From: Ziziphus jujuba
Taxonomy: Eukaryota > Streptophyta > Magnoliopsida > Rosales > Rhamnaceae
Direction: 5' to 3'
DNA: 64,000 nt
Assembly (NCBI RefSeq): GCF_031755915.1
Contig: NC_083388.1
Location: forward strand, 13,218,501-13,282,500
Shown: positions 1 to 11,210 of the stretch, in pieces
Layout: the number at the start of each line of letters is the position of its first letter
Numbering within the stretch: the stretch's first letter is position 1
Translations under genes and position numbers: made by a program
The notes under the pieces: generated by a model
Told to the model about the DNA's origin: nothing
Database searches by the model: none
What the model saw: only the letters and a program-made list of their open reading frames with translations

Positions 1-882
1 AATTTATGAATATTATTAAAGGTGAATTCCCCTTGAAAAATAACCTTTAAATAGGTTAGAGTCACAAAACAATAAACCACACTTTAGCTAGGTAAAAGCT
101 GCCATGAGATAAGGAAGCAATGGGTTGGCTAAAATTCACCTACTTTCCTAAACTAATTTGGATTAATTAATTCCTTTATTTTGAATTAGAAATTAATTAA
201 AATAACAAAATAATAACTTTCCTAAGTTGTTTTTTTCCAGCAAATAAGTAAATAAAAACCAAATAAAAAACTAATTTCCTAAAATAAAAAGTCAAACTCA
301 AATGAGGAAACTAGTTGACTAATTTGACTACTAAGCTAACTTTGACTAATTTCCAGCTTGTAAGGACTCTAAATCAGATCCAAAGTGCCATGTAAGATGC
401 CAAATAGGATTATTTATGATGCCAATACATTTCCCTGGATTGGAACATAGAAAAAATGTTTAATCAGCAAAATACAGTAAAGCTAGCAACAAAAATAGCA
501 ATTTCGGCCAAAAACTCCTCATATGCGCAAATGCCTTCTTTTGATTGCTTTTTCTTCTGCCTTGACTTGTTTCCATAACCTATTAATGGTATGAAGTGAA
601 TTCAAAAAGTGTTGAACCCATTTAGTGTTGCTTGGAGTCCATATTTGCACCAAAATAGCTACCCGGGTCCATATCGGCCTTTACCACCTAAATGCATAAA
701 ACGGGTCTTGTATCTTTGGATATGGATAAACCCTTTTGAGAATTGATAACTCCTTGTATGAATCAGCCAGGTTGTCTTTAAATTTCTTGGCTTGTGCTTT
801 AGTGATTGGCCTGATCTTCACTTGTATTGGATCAGCACCTTAGAGGGTAGTCGGCTGTACAAGTTCGGGCGGATTCTCATCA
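1..882 (-). repeat. R1 3' LTR (partial)
   Basis: It ends at 882 with the family terminus, which reads TGATGAGAATCC on the minus strand, next to a purine-rich tract. The LTR begins outside the window. It contains the coding tail of pol: the minus frame from 1028 crosses into the LTR with the motif PPELVQPTT. It is homologous to 7556-8464 and to all other family LTRs listed here. Confidence 0.85.
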
Positions 883-2125
883 TTCCCCTCTTCTTGAAAA
901 GGATTTAACCTCGAATCAAAATCATCACCTCCAGAAAAAGGGGATAAATCAGCAACATTAAATGTAGCACTAGTATTACACTCACCCGATAAGTCAAGTT
1001 CATAAGCATTCTCATTAATCCGTTCCAAAACTTGAAAGCAGCATAAGCTTGGACTTTCTTTGCTCGGGAAACCTCTACTTTCTTAAGTGCAACCAAACCC
1101 AATCTCCAAGTTCAAAAACAACCTTTATTCGGCCTTGGTTAGCATTTCTTGCATATTGCTTGGTTCTCCTCTCAATATTTACCTTTGTCTTTTTATGAAT
1201 TTGCTTCACAAAATCAGCTTTTTGCTTTCCATCTAGATTATTACGTTCACTTAAAGATAAATGTATTAAATCTAATGGAGTCAAAGGATTAAAACCATAA
1301 AGAATTTCAAATGGAGTATATTTAGTACCTGAATGCAAAGATCTATTATAAGCAAATTCAACATGTTGTAAACATTCTTCCCATGTTCTTAAATTCCTAC
1401 TAATTAAAGCCTTAATAATGCAGACAAAGTCCAATTTACTACTTTAGTTTGTCCATCAGTTTGTGGATGAAAAGTAGTTGAAAATAAAAGTTTATTTCCT
1501 AACTTAGCCCACAAAGTTTTCTAAAAGTAACTTAAGAACTTAGCATCCCTATCCGAAACAATTGTCTAGGCATTCCATGCAACCTCACAATTTCCTTAAA
1601 GAATAAAGTAGCAACATTAGATGCACCATCAGTTCTTTACATGCAATAAAATGTGCCATCTTAGAAAATCTATCCACAACAAAAAAATAGAATCCTTACC
1701 TATTTTAGATCTAGGTAAACCAAGAACAAAATCTATAGACAAATCCACCTAAGGAAAGGTTGAAATCGACAAAGGATGATACAAACCATGCAGCTTCAAT
1801 TTAGACTTGGTTTTTTTGTATTTCAAGCATCTTTCACATATTCTCTCCACATCTCTCCTTATGTTAGGCCAATAAAAATATTCTTGCAGCATGGATAAAG
1901 TTTTTAAAACACCAAAATGACTTATTAAACCACCACCATGACTTTCCCTTGCTAACAATTCCACAATTAGGCACACAAAGTTGGTTTTCCCTAAACAAAT
2001 ATCCCTCAAAGATGTAAACTTTATTAACCCATGTTTTGTACAGCCCCTAAATATTTCACCAAAGTCATTATCATGGTCATAAAGTTCTTTCAATGGTTCA
2101 AATCCAAGCAATCTAGCATCTAAGG
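883..2125 (-). pseudogene. R1 integrase (zinc domain, core, C-terminal domain), broken
   Basis: Read right to left. The zinc-binding domain (about 1770-1960) has His residues in ESHGGG and SHFGV and a Cys pair in ERCLKYKK, one Cys of which is replaced. The catalytic core (about 1440-1750) has several stops and frameshifts. The C-terminal half is the open frame 1075-1434, with [21 protein letters not shown] and FELGDWVWLHLRK. The tail at 840-1028 has ERINENAY and FNVADLSPF. At the third catalytic site the motif reads DGQTKVV where the family has DGQTEVV, so the catalytic Glu is Lys, as in R5. It cannot be functional. Confidence 0.85.
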
Positions 2126-3614
2126 TAGAAAATAGTACATATCTTCGAGATAATGCATCGGCCACCACATTTTCCTTACCTTTTTTTGTAGTGGATGATA
2201 TAAAGAAAAGTCTCAATGAACTTAATCCACTTAGCATGCCATTACTTAAGCTTCCCTTGGCCTTTGATGTGCTTCAATGATTCATGATCCGTATGAATCA
2301 TAAACTCCTTTGGCATTAAGTAATGTTGCCATGTCTCCAAAGCTCTCACCAAAGCATACATATTTTTTTCATAGGTTAGGTAGTTTGGGGCAGTTCCATT
2401 CAATTTCTCACTAAAGTAGGCTATGGATCTTCCTGTTGAAATGTGGTGATCTTGCCACAATGTGCAAGGTAGTTCGGTTACACTTGCACTCTTTGTTTTG
2501 CAACATCAAAGACCAAACATTATTTATGTTTATGCATTTTATTTTATCTTGTAATATTTAAGAACAATATCGTTTTTGTAATGCCCTAAGCTCATTATCT
2601 AGCTTAAGGCCTTTTTTGCTGGAATTGTATTTCCAGCAACATAAGTCCACTTCCTTGGATGCTGTTTGAAGTAGGTTTGGGATTTGGACCTGAATTTTGG
2701 ATATGATAAAATATATATGTAGAGGAAGAAGCAGCAAAAAGAATGGCTCAATTTGGAGCTGGGAAGGCTGAGTTAAGCCCATAACAATCTGACCCTTGTG
2801 CAGTGTTGTTGCCCAGAAAACTAGGCAAAACTGCCTCGGGTTTGATTACTTTTGAATGGGTAAATGGACTTTGTTTTATCTGGTTTTTGGCTATAACATA
2901 TTTTAATATTCAAAAAGTCTTCCCTCCAATTTTCAAGTCAAATGGAGCTGGTTTTCAAATTCAAATGCCTTAGACAAGCTGAACTGTCCATTAAAGAAGG
3001 TTTCTTGCATGCCCAGCACATTGATTAGAGTTAGTTGAGGTAGTTTGGCTTGTTTGGTTACTTTTAATGCTTTTGTATTTATTGCTCAATATGGCAGCAT
3101 GCCTTATTGTCTTTTTTATGTATTTAAAAGTATGAAAATTGTAATGAAAAACGTTGAGAAAGAAAATATTCAAAAAACAGATTTTGAAAAACAACATTTT
3201 TGGCTCTCTCTCTCTCAACTACTACATTTTTGGTTTCTTCTTCTTCCCAAAAGCTAACAACCTTCTCAAGAATCCTAAACCTCTATTAAAACCAGAAACA
3301 AAACCTAAACAAACCTACAAAAAAAACAAAATCAAGAACCAAGAACCAAGAACCAACAACAATCATTCTTGACTAACACCTTGAATGATTGTGCTCTAGG
3401 GTACAACAACATAAACCTACATCAAATTCCATCACTTCCTTCTTGCATTAAAATAGCTCCAATACTTACATCCAAGCATCACATTCAATTTCAAGTCTTA
3501 GAAAAATTTGGTAAAACTAATAAAAGTGCATTAGTTAATTTTTCTTTCAACAAAGTCAAAGATTTTTCTTGTACTTCCCCCATCTGAAGCCAACATTCTT
3601 TTTCATAACTTTGG
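2126..3614 (-). pseudogene. R1 RNase H, split by solo LTR S1
   Basis: The 5' half lies right of S1 (about 3440-3614) and contains the IECDA motif with a catalytic Asp. The 3' half (2126-2433) contains [34 protein letters not shown] and VADALSRR. Removing S1 and one copy of its 5-bp duplication rejoins the frame at MQEGR/SIAYF, so the insertion hit an RNase H still readable at that point. Confidence 0.85.
2434..3434 (+). repeat. S1: solo LTR of an unrelated LTR retrotransposon
   Basis: A 1001-bp segment begins TGTTGAAATG, ends TTCCATCA, and is flanked by perfect 5-bp duplications CTTCC (2429-2433 and 3435-3439). There is no primer site, polypurine tract or coding content, as expected after LTR-LTR recombination. 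A TATA-like run near 3119 and a CT-rich tract near 3200 suggest plus orientation. The TGTTG start is common in Ty1/copia LTRs, but superfamily is uncertain. It has no similarity to the family LTRs in this window. Short open frames inside it look fortuitous. Confidence 0.8.
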
Positions 3615-4560
3615 TTAAAGGTGCTTGATGATGCTCAAATCCTTGACAAATCTTCGATAGAAACTATTGAAACCATGAAAGCTCATCAGTGGGGTAATGG
3701 AGGTAGGTTTTGGCCACTCTTGGATTGCTTGCACCTTGGATTGATCAACTTTAATTCCTGCAGCATTTACAACAATTCCTAGGAAAACAAGTTGATCTTT
3801 GCAAAAATCACACTTTTTCATGTTAGCAAATTACCTTTCCTTTCTAAGAATATTTAAAACTTGCCTAATGTGTCCTACAAGCTCATCAAGGTTTCGGTTA
3901 TACACTAAAATATCATCAAAATATACAACCACAAATTTACCAATGAATGGACGCATGACATGATTCATTAACCTCATGAAAACACTAGGTGCATTAGTTA
4001 AACCAAAAGGCATCACGAACCATTCATACAATCCATATTTAGTTTTAAATGCGGTTTTCCATTCATCATCCTCTTTCATCCTAATTTGATGATACCAATT
4101 TCTAAGGTCCATTTTTGAAAATATGCAAGCACCATGCAATTCATTAAGCATATCATCTAATCTAGGAATTGGATGTCTATACTTAATGGTAATATTATTT
4201 ATGGCTCTACAATCTACACACATGGGCCACAATCCCTGTGTCTTAGGTACTAGCAAAATAGGAATAACACATGGACTCATACTCTCACGAATATATCATT
4301 TGCCAAGCAACTCACTTATCTGCCTTTATAGCTCCTTTATCTCCTCGAAATTACTCCTATATGCAAGCCTATTAGGAATTGCAGCTCCTGGAACAAAATA
4401 AATTTGATGTTGAATCCCTCAGATAGGTGGTAAACCATTAGGAATTTCATCCGGAAAGACATCATCAAATTCTTGCAAAAAGAAAGAAGTAAAACTTGGC
4501 AATTCAAGTTTTTCGGGATTAGCTTATTCAGTTAAATATGCATCTTTGTAAATCATGACT
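3615..4560 (-). pseudogene. R1 reverse transcriptase, broken
   Basis: The palm lies in the open frame 3831-4280, with [36 protein letters not shown] and the catalytic box YFDDILVY, whose Asp pair is intact. The thumb is at 3615-3821 ([24 protein letters not shown]), separated from the palm by a stop. The N-terminal part (4281-4560) is frameshifted. This RT is not copied as an intact block in R3, R4, R6 or R7. Confidence 0.85.
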
Positions 4561-5310
4561 AGTAGTGGTTTCTCATTCAAAATTGCTTTATTAACATCCC
4601 CAAAACTAAGATAGAAATTTTTATTTTTCTTCTCTTTCCTCACTTTTTCTTTCTCTCTGTTGGCCATCTCACCTTTACTCTCATTCTTGGTTTTGTCCAA
4701 TTTTTTTCCACTCTCCGCCTTTTTTTATCTATTTCTTTCTCCTAAAGTTTGAGTTTAGGACACTTACCTGGTTGCTCTTTTTCGGTCTTGCCCCTTTGGA
4801 TAGAAATTGGAGCTGTGGATGCTACTTTAATTCTTTCTTTGAGCTTTTCGACCTCCCTCCTTTGTTGTATTTGAAGCTGTTCTTTAAATACCTTCTTGGG
4901 AGTCAATGGTTCCGGCTTGAATTTTTTACCTTTAAGTATAAAAACAATTGCATTCTCTCGATCATAATGTATAGTATCTTTATCAAGTTGCCATGGTCTA
5001 CCTAATAAAATAAGTCCGCCATGCATAGGCACAACATCACACAAAATGACATCCACATATTTATCAATGCTAAATTTTACTTTGGCTTATTTGTTTACTT
5101 TTATTTCACCACTATCATTAAGCCATTGCAATTTATATGATTTAGGATATTTAATTGTTACTAAGCCTAATTTTTCAACCACAACATTACTAATTACATT
5201 TGCACAACTCCCACTATCAATTATCACACTACAAACTTTACCTTGGATTTCACGAGTGTGGAAGATGTTTTCTCTTTAAATTTGATCCTCATCTTTGTAT
5301 ACAGTCAGGA
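4561..5310 (-). pseudogene. R1 aspartic protease and protease-RT linker
   Basis: The active-site motif IIDSGSCANVIS is visible with DSG at 5210-5218. Downstream, the frame 4742-5056 has DVVPMHGG, LLGRPWQLD and a Lys/Glu-rich linker. A stop lies between active site and flap region. Retroviral-type aspartic proteases work as dimers, so one DSG per chain is expected. Confidence 0.8.
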
Positions 5311-6495
5311 CTCTCCTTGTCACCCAGCTCAATTCGGCATTGGAAGCATTTAGGGTCTCGGCTTCTTCTTCAATTTCTTCCTCTTCTTGCTCGGTTTCAC
5401 CCTTACTTCCTTCACTTTCGGATTCTAACTCACCAATACCTTTTAGCATCATGATTCTTCTATTCAGGCATTGATTGGAAATGTGTCCTCATCCCGGGCA
5501 CTTAAAACAAAAAATGTCACGAGTTCTAGAAGGTTTAGGATCAGATATACCTTCATTCCTCAGTGCTTGGATAGATTCGGCCTTGGCTTCCCTTTTTGGC
5601 CGATTGGTGCTCTCATCACCAAGTTTCAGTTTTGGTTTGTTGTCATATGTAGGATTACTTATCCAAACACTAGGATTTGTCCTCCCGCTACTTGTACCCC
5701 TCCTCTTGGATTGATTCTTAAGTTTGATAGCCACATGCAACATCTCTTCCAATTCCACATATTGTTGTAATTCTAGTTGATTGGCTATTTCTTGATTCAA
5801 ACCTCCCAAAAACCTTGCCATGGTTGCCTCATGATCCTCAGTCATACTCAATCTCATCATGGGCATCTCCATCTCCTTGTAATATTCTTCCACGGACCTA
5901 TTTTCTTGAGATAAAGATTGTAACCTTTGATGTAGCAACCTATGGTAATGAGTCGGTATAAATAGTTGTGACAATCAAAGATTATCTCCAAAGCTGCCAA
6001 TTCTACCTTCTTAGCCTCCAAATAGTTGTGACAATCAAAGATTATCTCCAGACGCTCCTCCCCACTCAAAGTATGCCTCGAATCACTTTTCCCTATAAAA
6101 GGTGGTATGTTGACCTTAATATTTCCAAGATCATCATCCTCATTTCTTGCTGGTCTCCCATGAATTGGTCTTCCTTGGAGTGCAAAAATATCATCAATTT
6201 TTTCTTCGAGATTATCTCCAAAATTACCTTTCCCGAATTCCTCGTTAGGTCGCCCTCGGCCTCCATGTACATCAAACCTTGTATTCGGTCCACCTTGTGA
6301 GTTCTCAACTCTGTCCAATCTTTGATCTAGGTGATTAAAGTGAGCATTCATCCTTTGGAGTTGTTCTATGATTGCCATCATGTCGGTATGTTTGCCTCCA
6401 CTTCCCGTTGCTCTTTAATCACTTTTGGATGCCATGGATTCCTCTTTATTAATTCTTAAAGATCCATCTCCTCTCCTTATCCTTGAATCTACCAT
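5311..6495 (-). pseudogene. R1 gag, with zinc-knuckle stop and internal rearrangement
   Basis: The start is taken as the ATG at 6493-6495, which opens MVDSRIRRGD and matches other copies. Open parts are 5857-6381 and 5489-5974, with HYHRLLHQRLQSLS and LGGLNQEIANQLELQQY. The CCHC knuckle near 5468-5512 reads CFKCPG, stop, GHISNQC: a TGA sits inside the knuckle, as in R5 and R6. Around 5961-6050 about 40 codons of conserved gag are missing and a 30-base segment is present twice. Confidence 0.8.
5961..6050. repeat. Direct duplication of 30 bases, offset 60, at a gag deletion
   Basis: The 30-base segment starting AATAGTTGTGAC occurs at 5961-5990 and again, identical, at 6021-6050. The gag text expected between the two flanks (motifs FGYYALQWW to MRKRF in other copies) is absent. 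The pattern looks like deletion repaired with templated filler. Confidence 0.8.
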
Positions 6496-7555
6496 GTTAA
6501 TAAAAATAATACAAAAATCCTCACCAAATTCAGTCCCCCATGTGTTTCACTCAAACAAGGCCTTGACACTCATGTTTTCACACTAGTCTCGACTTTTAGC
6601 CCTTTTTAAGCTCACACGCTTTCGCCTTTTCCCACTCAAAATTGTAATTAAAACACTCTTAAATAGAAACTAGATCACAAGTATACCTTAGTTTTAAACT
6701 TATCAACAAAATAGCAAGCAAAAATAATCAATTACCGAGCGGATTGATGAAACCTAGTCTAGGCCTTTCTAAGCAAAAACAAGGTAAATGAACAAGCAAA
6801 TTTTTCGAAATGAATAAAAAGCTGACTAGAATATTAATAAACCAATAATTCAAGGATAAAATATAGAAAAGAGATTCAAACAATGAACAAGAAACAATTC
6901 GAACAAATATGGAATAGTTGTTGGTTGTTGTTCTTGTAATTTAAGTTTTTGTGTGATTCCTTATCAATTTTAATCCAAATAATTTTAGCACTCAAAGTTC
7001 AAATATCCAGCAGCAAAATTGAATTTCCAACTCAAACAAGTTCAAACTCCAAATTTCAACAAACTGGCCTTTTTTTTTTTATTCACTCATAGAACTTTAC
7101 ACAACTCCAGTAGTAATAATCAACAACAAAAATTGCAATTCCACTACCAAAATTCCACCTAACTTCCACCTAACCCGAGACCTCACTCCAATAACAACAA
7201 AGCGCACAATTTTTAGGTTTTTATGCAATATGCTTTCAAATCTCTTTTTTTTTTTTTTTTTGGTTTTTTGAATATATGAATGCACATAATGAAGATAAAA
7301 AAAAGCAAAGAAAAATCAACAAATAACCAAATTAACAAGAACAATGATGAAAAACAACTAACAAACTAGGAAACAAAAATACGATAAAACAAGGAAAACC
7401 TAATTTAACTAGGAATGAGATTAATTTTTTTTATATGCTAAACATGTAAGATAGATGCAACCTTAACCTAATGTTAAAATTATAGAATAACACAAAAACA
7501 AATAAAGCAATTAAGATAGATCAAACTTGAACAAAATCTTGGCTCTGATACTAAA
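6496..7555 (-). other. R1 untranslated leader and tRNA-iMet primer site
   Basis: About 1.06 kb of AT-rich, non-coding leader with T runs (7070-7080, 7243-7261). The primer site abuts the LTR (about 7540-7555). On the minus strand it reads TAGTATCAGAGCC, one base off the plant initiator-Met primer site TGGTATCAGAGC. The same leader organisation recurs at 21870-23021, 43753-44844 and 46167-47255. Confidence 0.8.
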
Positions 7556-8464
7556 TGATACGAACCTAGGTCAACTTGCTCCTAAACCCAAATCATATTA
7601 TCCCGGATCGCAATTAAGTTCATATTTTAGAGTCACAAAGCAATAAACTCTACTTTAGCTAGGTAAAACCGGCTATGAGATAAGGAAACAATGTGTTGGC
7701 CAAAATTCACGTACTTTCCTAAAGTAATTTGGATTAATTAATTCTTTTATTTTTAATTAGGAATTAATTAATTTACATTGGAAATAATAAAATAATAACT
7801 TTCCTAAGTTATTTTTTTTCCAGCAAATAAGTAAATAAAAATCAAATAAAAGATTAATTTCCTAAAACAAAAGGTCAAACTCAAATTAGGAAACTAGTTG
7901 ACTAGTTTGACTACTAAGCTAACTTTAACCAATTTCTAGTTTGTAAGGACTCCAAATTAGATCGAAAGTGCATGTGGGATGCCAAATAGGATTACCTATG
8001 TTTCCCATACATTTCCCTTGATTGGATCAAAGAGAAAATGCTTAATCAGCAAAATACAGTAAATCCAGCAACAAAAATAGCAATTTCGGCCAAAAACTCC
8101 TTGTATGTGCAAATGCCTTATTTGATTGCTTTTGATTCTGTCTTGAATTGTATCCATGACCTCTTAATGGTATGAAGTGAATTCAAAAGGTGTTGAACCC
8201 ATTCTATACTGCCTAGAGTCCATATTTGCATCAAAACAGCTACCCGGGTCTGTATCAGCCTTCACCACCTGGATGCATAAAATGGGTATTGTATCTTTGG
8301 ATATGGATAAAACCTTTTGAGAATTGATAACTCCCTATATGAATCCAGCCATGTTTTCCTTAAATCTCTTGGGTTGTGCTCTAATAATTGGTCCGGTCTT
8401 CATTTGTATTGGATCAGCACCGCAGTAGGTAGTCGGTTGTACGGGTTCGGGTGGATTCTCATCA
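7556..8464 (-). repeat. R1 5' LTR
   Basis: It starts TGATACGAACC next to the primer site and ends GATTCTCATCA. Compared with the family it lacks about 200 bases after 7628. Directly right (8465) the CACTA sequence resumes. The expected 5-bp duplicate would be CACAA, but its partner is outside the window. Confidence 0.85.
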
Positions 8465-9350
8465 CACAATTATATAAGTAACTTAACTTTAGTACATTTG
8501 ATGAGTACTTGAAAACATACCTTGAACTCTTCCACCAATCTCTGTTTTAGAAATTCACTTCACACATCTTAGGTTATGAATTGATACATTTTGGGTGGAT
8601 GCTTAAATATGTCGGGTGTGTCAAAATATGGTTGAAGATATTTTGTGTACATAAAACTCTTCAATTTTCTCCACTTTACACCAAAATATTTAAGAGTTCC
8701 CTTCTTAAATCTCTCATATGTATTGGAGTATTGTTGCAAATTTAAAACATATTAAATAATATTGATTTACAAATAAAATATGACCAATTATAAACAAAAA
8801 AAAGAAGAAGAAAGGTATACAAAGAAATTAATATAAGTTACCAATAAATTTACTAATAAATTTGACAAATAATAAATTTACTAATAATAAGTTACTAATG
8901 CATACAAAAATAAAATTGATTAACAAATAAAATATGATTTAATAAACAAAAAAATGCATAAAAAGTTACTAAAAGTTAATTATAAGTTAAATTAAAAAGA
9001 AATAATGACAATTCATAACTAAATATGCAATAACAAATAATATGTTACTTTTATTGAATCCCATATGTTATTTTGTCAATTCTTTTGTTACAGTTTTCCA
9101 ATTAGGTAAACTAATTGATATTGTACTTCAAATTAACGAGCTTTCCAAATTATTCATCTGCACAGTCTTACCAACCTCATTATATTGAGGTTCCAAATTT
9201 TTTCTTCCCCACACATCCTTCCTAAGACTTTGCATCATTGTGGGTCCTCTTCTTTAACGTTCTTTAGTTGAAATACTTGGTCTGGCCTCATCATTATTTG
9301 GGATGGCATGTTCATCAAACGAGTCTATAAATCTACATCAAAAGAATGAG
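8465..9350 (-). pseudogene. CACTA transposon: C-terminal Ptta/En/Spm-type domain (PF03004-like), fragmentary
   Basis: The minus strand from about 9350 to 9050 reads RRGPTMM, then a region resembling the start of the plant Ptta/En/Spm family. From about 8740 to 8465 it reads YFGVKWRKLKS and a following Tyr/Pro-rich stretch typical of the same domain. Between (8741-9050) is AT-rich DNA without coding signal, probably an intron or decay. R1 cuts the domain off at 8464. Stops are present. In plant CACTA elements this domain commonly follows the TNP2 domain, matching the order here. Confidence 0.6.
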
Positions 9351-9589
9351 AATAAAAAATTAATTAAAGCAATAATAAATGTAATAATATAAGTACAACT
9401 TAATTAAGCAAAGATTAATTGATAAGAATAACAAAAAAAAAAAAATTAATTAAGCATTTGTGAATGTACACATAATTAACAAAAATTATAATAACAATGG
9501 AACAAAAAATAATTAAAATAATAATAAAAAATATAATTATTTAAATATGAGTTAATGAATCTAATTACCAATTTATTTAGTAGATGATA
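9351..9589. other. AT-rich spacer inside the CACTA gene
   Basis: Very AT-rich, with an A run near 9430 and no protein similarity that I can see. It lies between two coding blocks of the same minus-strand gene, so an intron or insertion remnant is plausible. Confidence 0.4.
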
Positions 9590-10220
9590 TGTTTTTTTTA
9601 TCCATATTCCGTTGCAGTCATTATGAACATAACCATTATCACATTCTTCCACATTATCACTTTCAACCACACTTGACAACTGAAAGACAAATTGATTATG
9701 AACCATCGAAGTATCTCCAAGAACATCTTCTTCAACCAATTCATCTTCAACAAAAGTACCATGCTGTGGTGGAGTTAAAACTATAGACCATCTCGAATCA
9801 GGTAAACTACAGACCATTTTGAATCAAGTTGATCCTTAACATAAAATACTTGTTGAACTTGTGAAGCCATAATGAAAGGGTCAAATTTATATCCAATTCT
9901 ATTTAAATTAACACGTGTAAAACCTATCTTATCAACTTTTCACACCACTATTGTGGACCCAATGACACTTGAATATGGGAATTCGAAACACAGTGTAATT
10001 AATATCCCAGATCTCTTATTATCACATAGTACACCATCTCAGCTAAAATAGGGTTATTGTCCTTAGCACTAGTAAAATGCTCACTTTTAACAATTACCTT
10101 CACACCACTATTCTAGATGACCCGCTTATTATCCCTATCTAAAGTATTGAATTGAACCTCTTTAATTTCATATCCTTCATGCTTTGTTACCACCCATTGC
10201 AAACCATGTGCTATCTATCT
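9590..10220 (-). pseudogene. CACTA transposase region: DUF4216-like domain
   Basis: Read from 10220 leftward, the frames give EVQFNTLDRDN, NSGVKVIVKSEHF, SAKDNNPILAEM and, after a frameshift, a Val/Gly-rich part ending SRWSIVL (frame 9476-9817). This order of motifs is characteristic of the domain that follows DUF4218 in plant CACTA TNP2 proteins. At least four stops or shifts make it non-functional. The function of the domain is not established. The assignment is from remembered motifs, not a search. Confidence 0.65.
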
Positions 10221-10550
10221 TAATGTTTTAGAAACTATATGATTTGGTTGACTTCACTCCTGTTCAATCTAGTCAATGGAAAAAAATATAAAAAATATTT
10301 ATTCATTAAACGTAAAGTTAAAAAATTGATATTGATGGTTTATTTTTTCCATACCTTATCACGTAACAAATACATAAATGTACGTTTGTGTTATCTTGGA
10401 ACTATTTTACTTTTTTTTCTCAAATTTTTTTTCTTAACTTCAAGGCTTCCAAATGAATTCTAAAATAAAGAAAAGTTTTCCTACTTAATAAATATATTCA
10501 AAATATCAACTACTATACTTTAACATGGATATACGTACCTCATGTACAGT
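10221..10550. other. AT-rich spacer inside the CACTA gene
   Basis: T-rich non-coding stretch between the DUF4216-like and DUF4218-like blocks. A small plus-strand frame inside it looks random. No recognised feature. Confidence 0.4.
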
Positions 10551-11210
10551 TCCACTTCCGATACATTCGAAACTACACATCTATGGACTTGCTCCTAAAG
10601 TTGATCAATTGTGAGTCTTTTCACCTATAATAGGGGCACCAACATCATCCTCATCGTTTAACTTTTGATATTTCCAATTGCATCTTGCCCTCTTTGATAT
10701 TCACTTTAAAACTCAATCACTTCTTTACAAATATAGCTCTTAGTAATACAACCTTCTAGATGATTTTTATTTCGAACATAACCTTTGAATACGCTCATAT
10801 ACCTCTCAAATAGGTACATCTACCTGAATTGTATTAGTTCACACAATCTAAACTCTTGTACCAAATGCACAGTTAGATGAATCATTACATTGAAAAATGA
10901 TGGTGGGAAAAATTTCTCTAGTAGGCACAAAGTTGTAACAATATCATTTTGAGTTGTGTCCAATTTAGCAAGAATAATGGACTTGTTTCAAATGGAATTG
11001 AAGAAAAAAAAAGTCTTGCAATTGCATGTCTCACACTTTTAGGAAGGATTGCATGAATTGCAAGAGGCAAGAGTTGTTGCATCAAATATGACAATCATGA
11101 GATTTCAATCCTACCAATTTTAAGTCCTCTATGGAGACCAGATTCCTAAAGTTTGAAGAATAATCATATGAAAATTTTTAACTCTACCAAACACTTACAA
11201 AACATTTTCT
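10551..11210 (-). pseudogene. CACTA transposase region: DUF4218-like domain
   Basis: Minus-strand reading shows MQQLLPLAIHAILPKSVRHA, then LEKFFPPSFFNVM, MIHLTVHLVQE and YLFERYMSVFKGYVRNKNHLEG. These are landmarks of the domain next to the TNP2 catalytic region. The frame shifts near the poly-A run (about 11000) and stops elsewhere. It joins directly to the transposase block on its right. Confidence 0.7.

Larger units (their letters stand above)
1..8464 (-). mobile_element. R1: CRM-like Ty3/gypsy LTR retrotransposon, decayed, 3' LTR cut by window edge
   Basis: Minus-strand element with the order 5' LTR (7556-8464), primer site and leader, gag, protease, RT, RNase H, integrase, 3' LTR (from 882 leftward past the window edge). 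Every domain is present but broken by stops and frameshifts. The two LTRs differ at roughly one base in ten by eye and the 5' LTR has an internal deletion, so the insertion is old. It lies in the 3' half of the CACTA transposase. A solo LTR (S1) sits in its RNase H region. The CRM assignment rests on RT and integrase motifs and on the pol frame entering the LTR. It is an inference, not a tree. Confidence 0.85.

Noticed and set aside
2558..3587. Small open frames on both strands inside and beside S1
   Set aside because: They lie in a non-coding LTR with TG/CA ends and a target duplication; composition is low complexity.
7540..7555. Sequences complementary to initiator-Met tRNA as tRNA genes
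   Set aside because: Only the 3' tRNA end is matched and each site abuts an LTR; these are primer-binding sites.
9476..9817. Minus-strand frame as a stand-alone hypothetical protein
   Set aside because: It is one decayed block of the CACTA transposase gene, in order between neighbouring domains.
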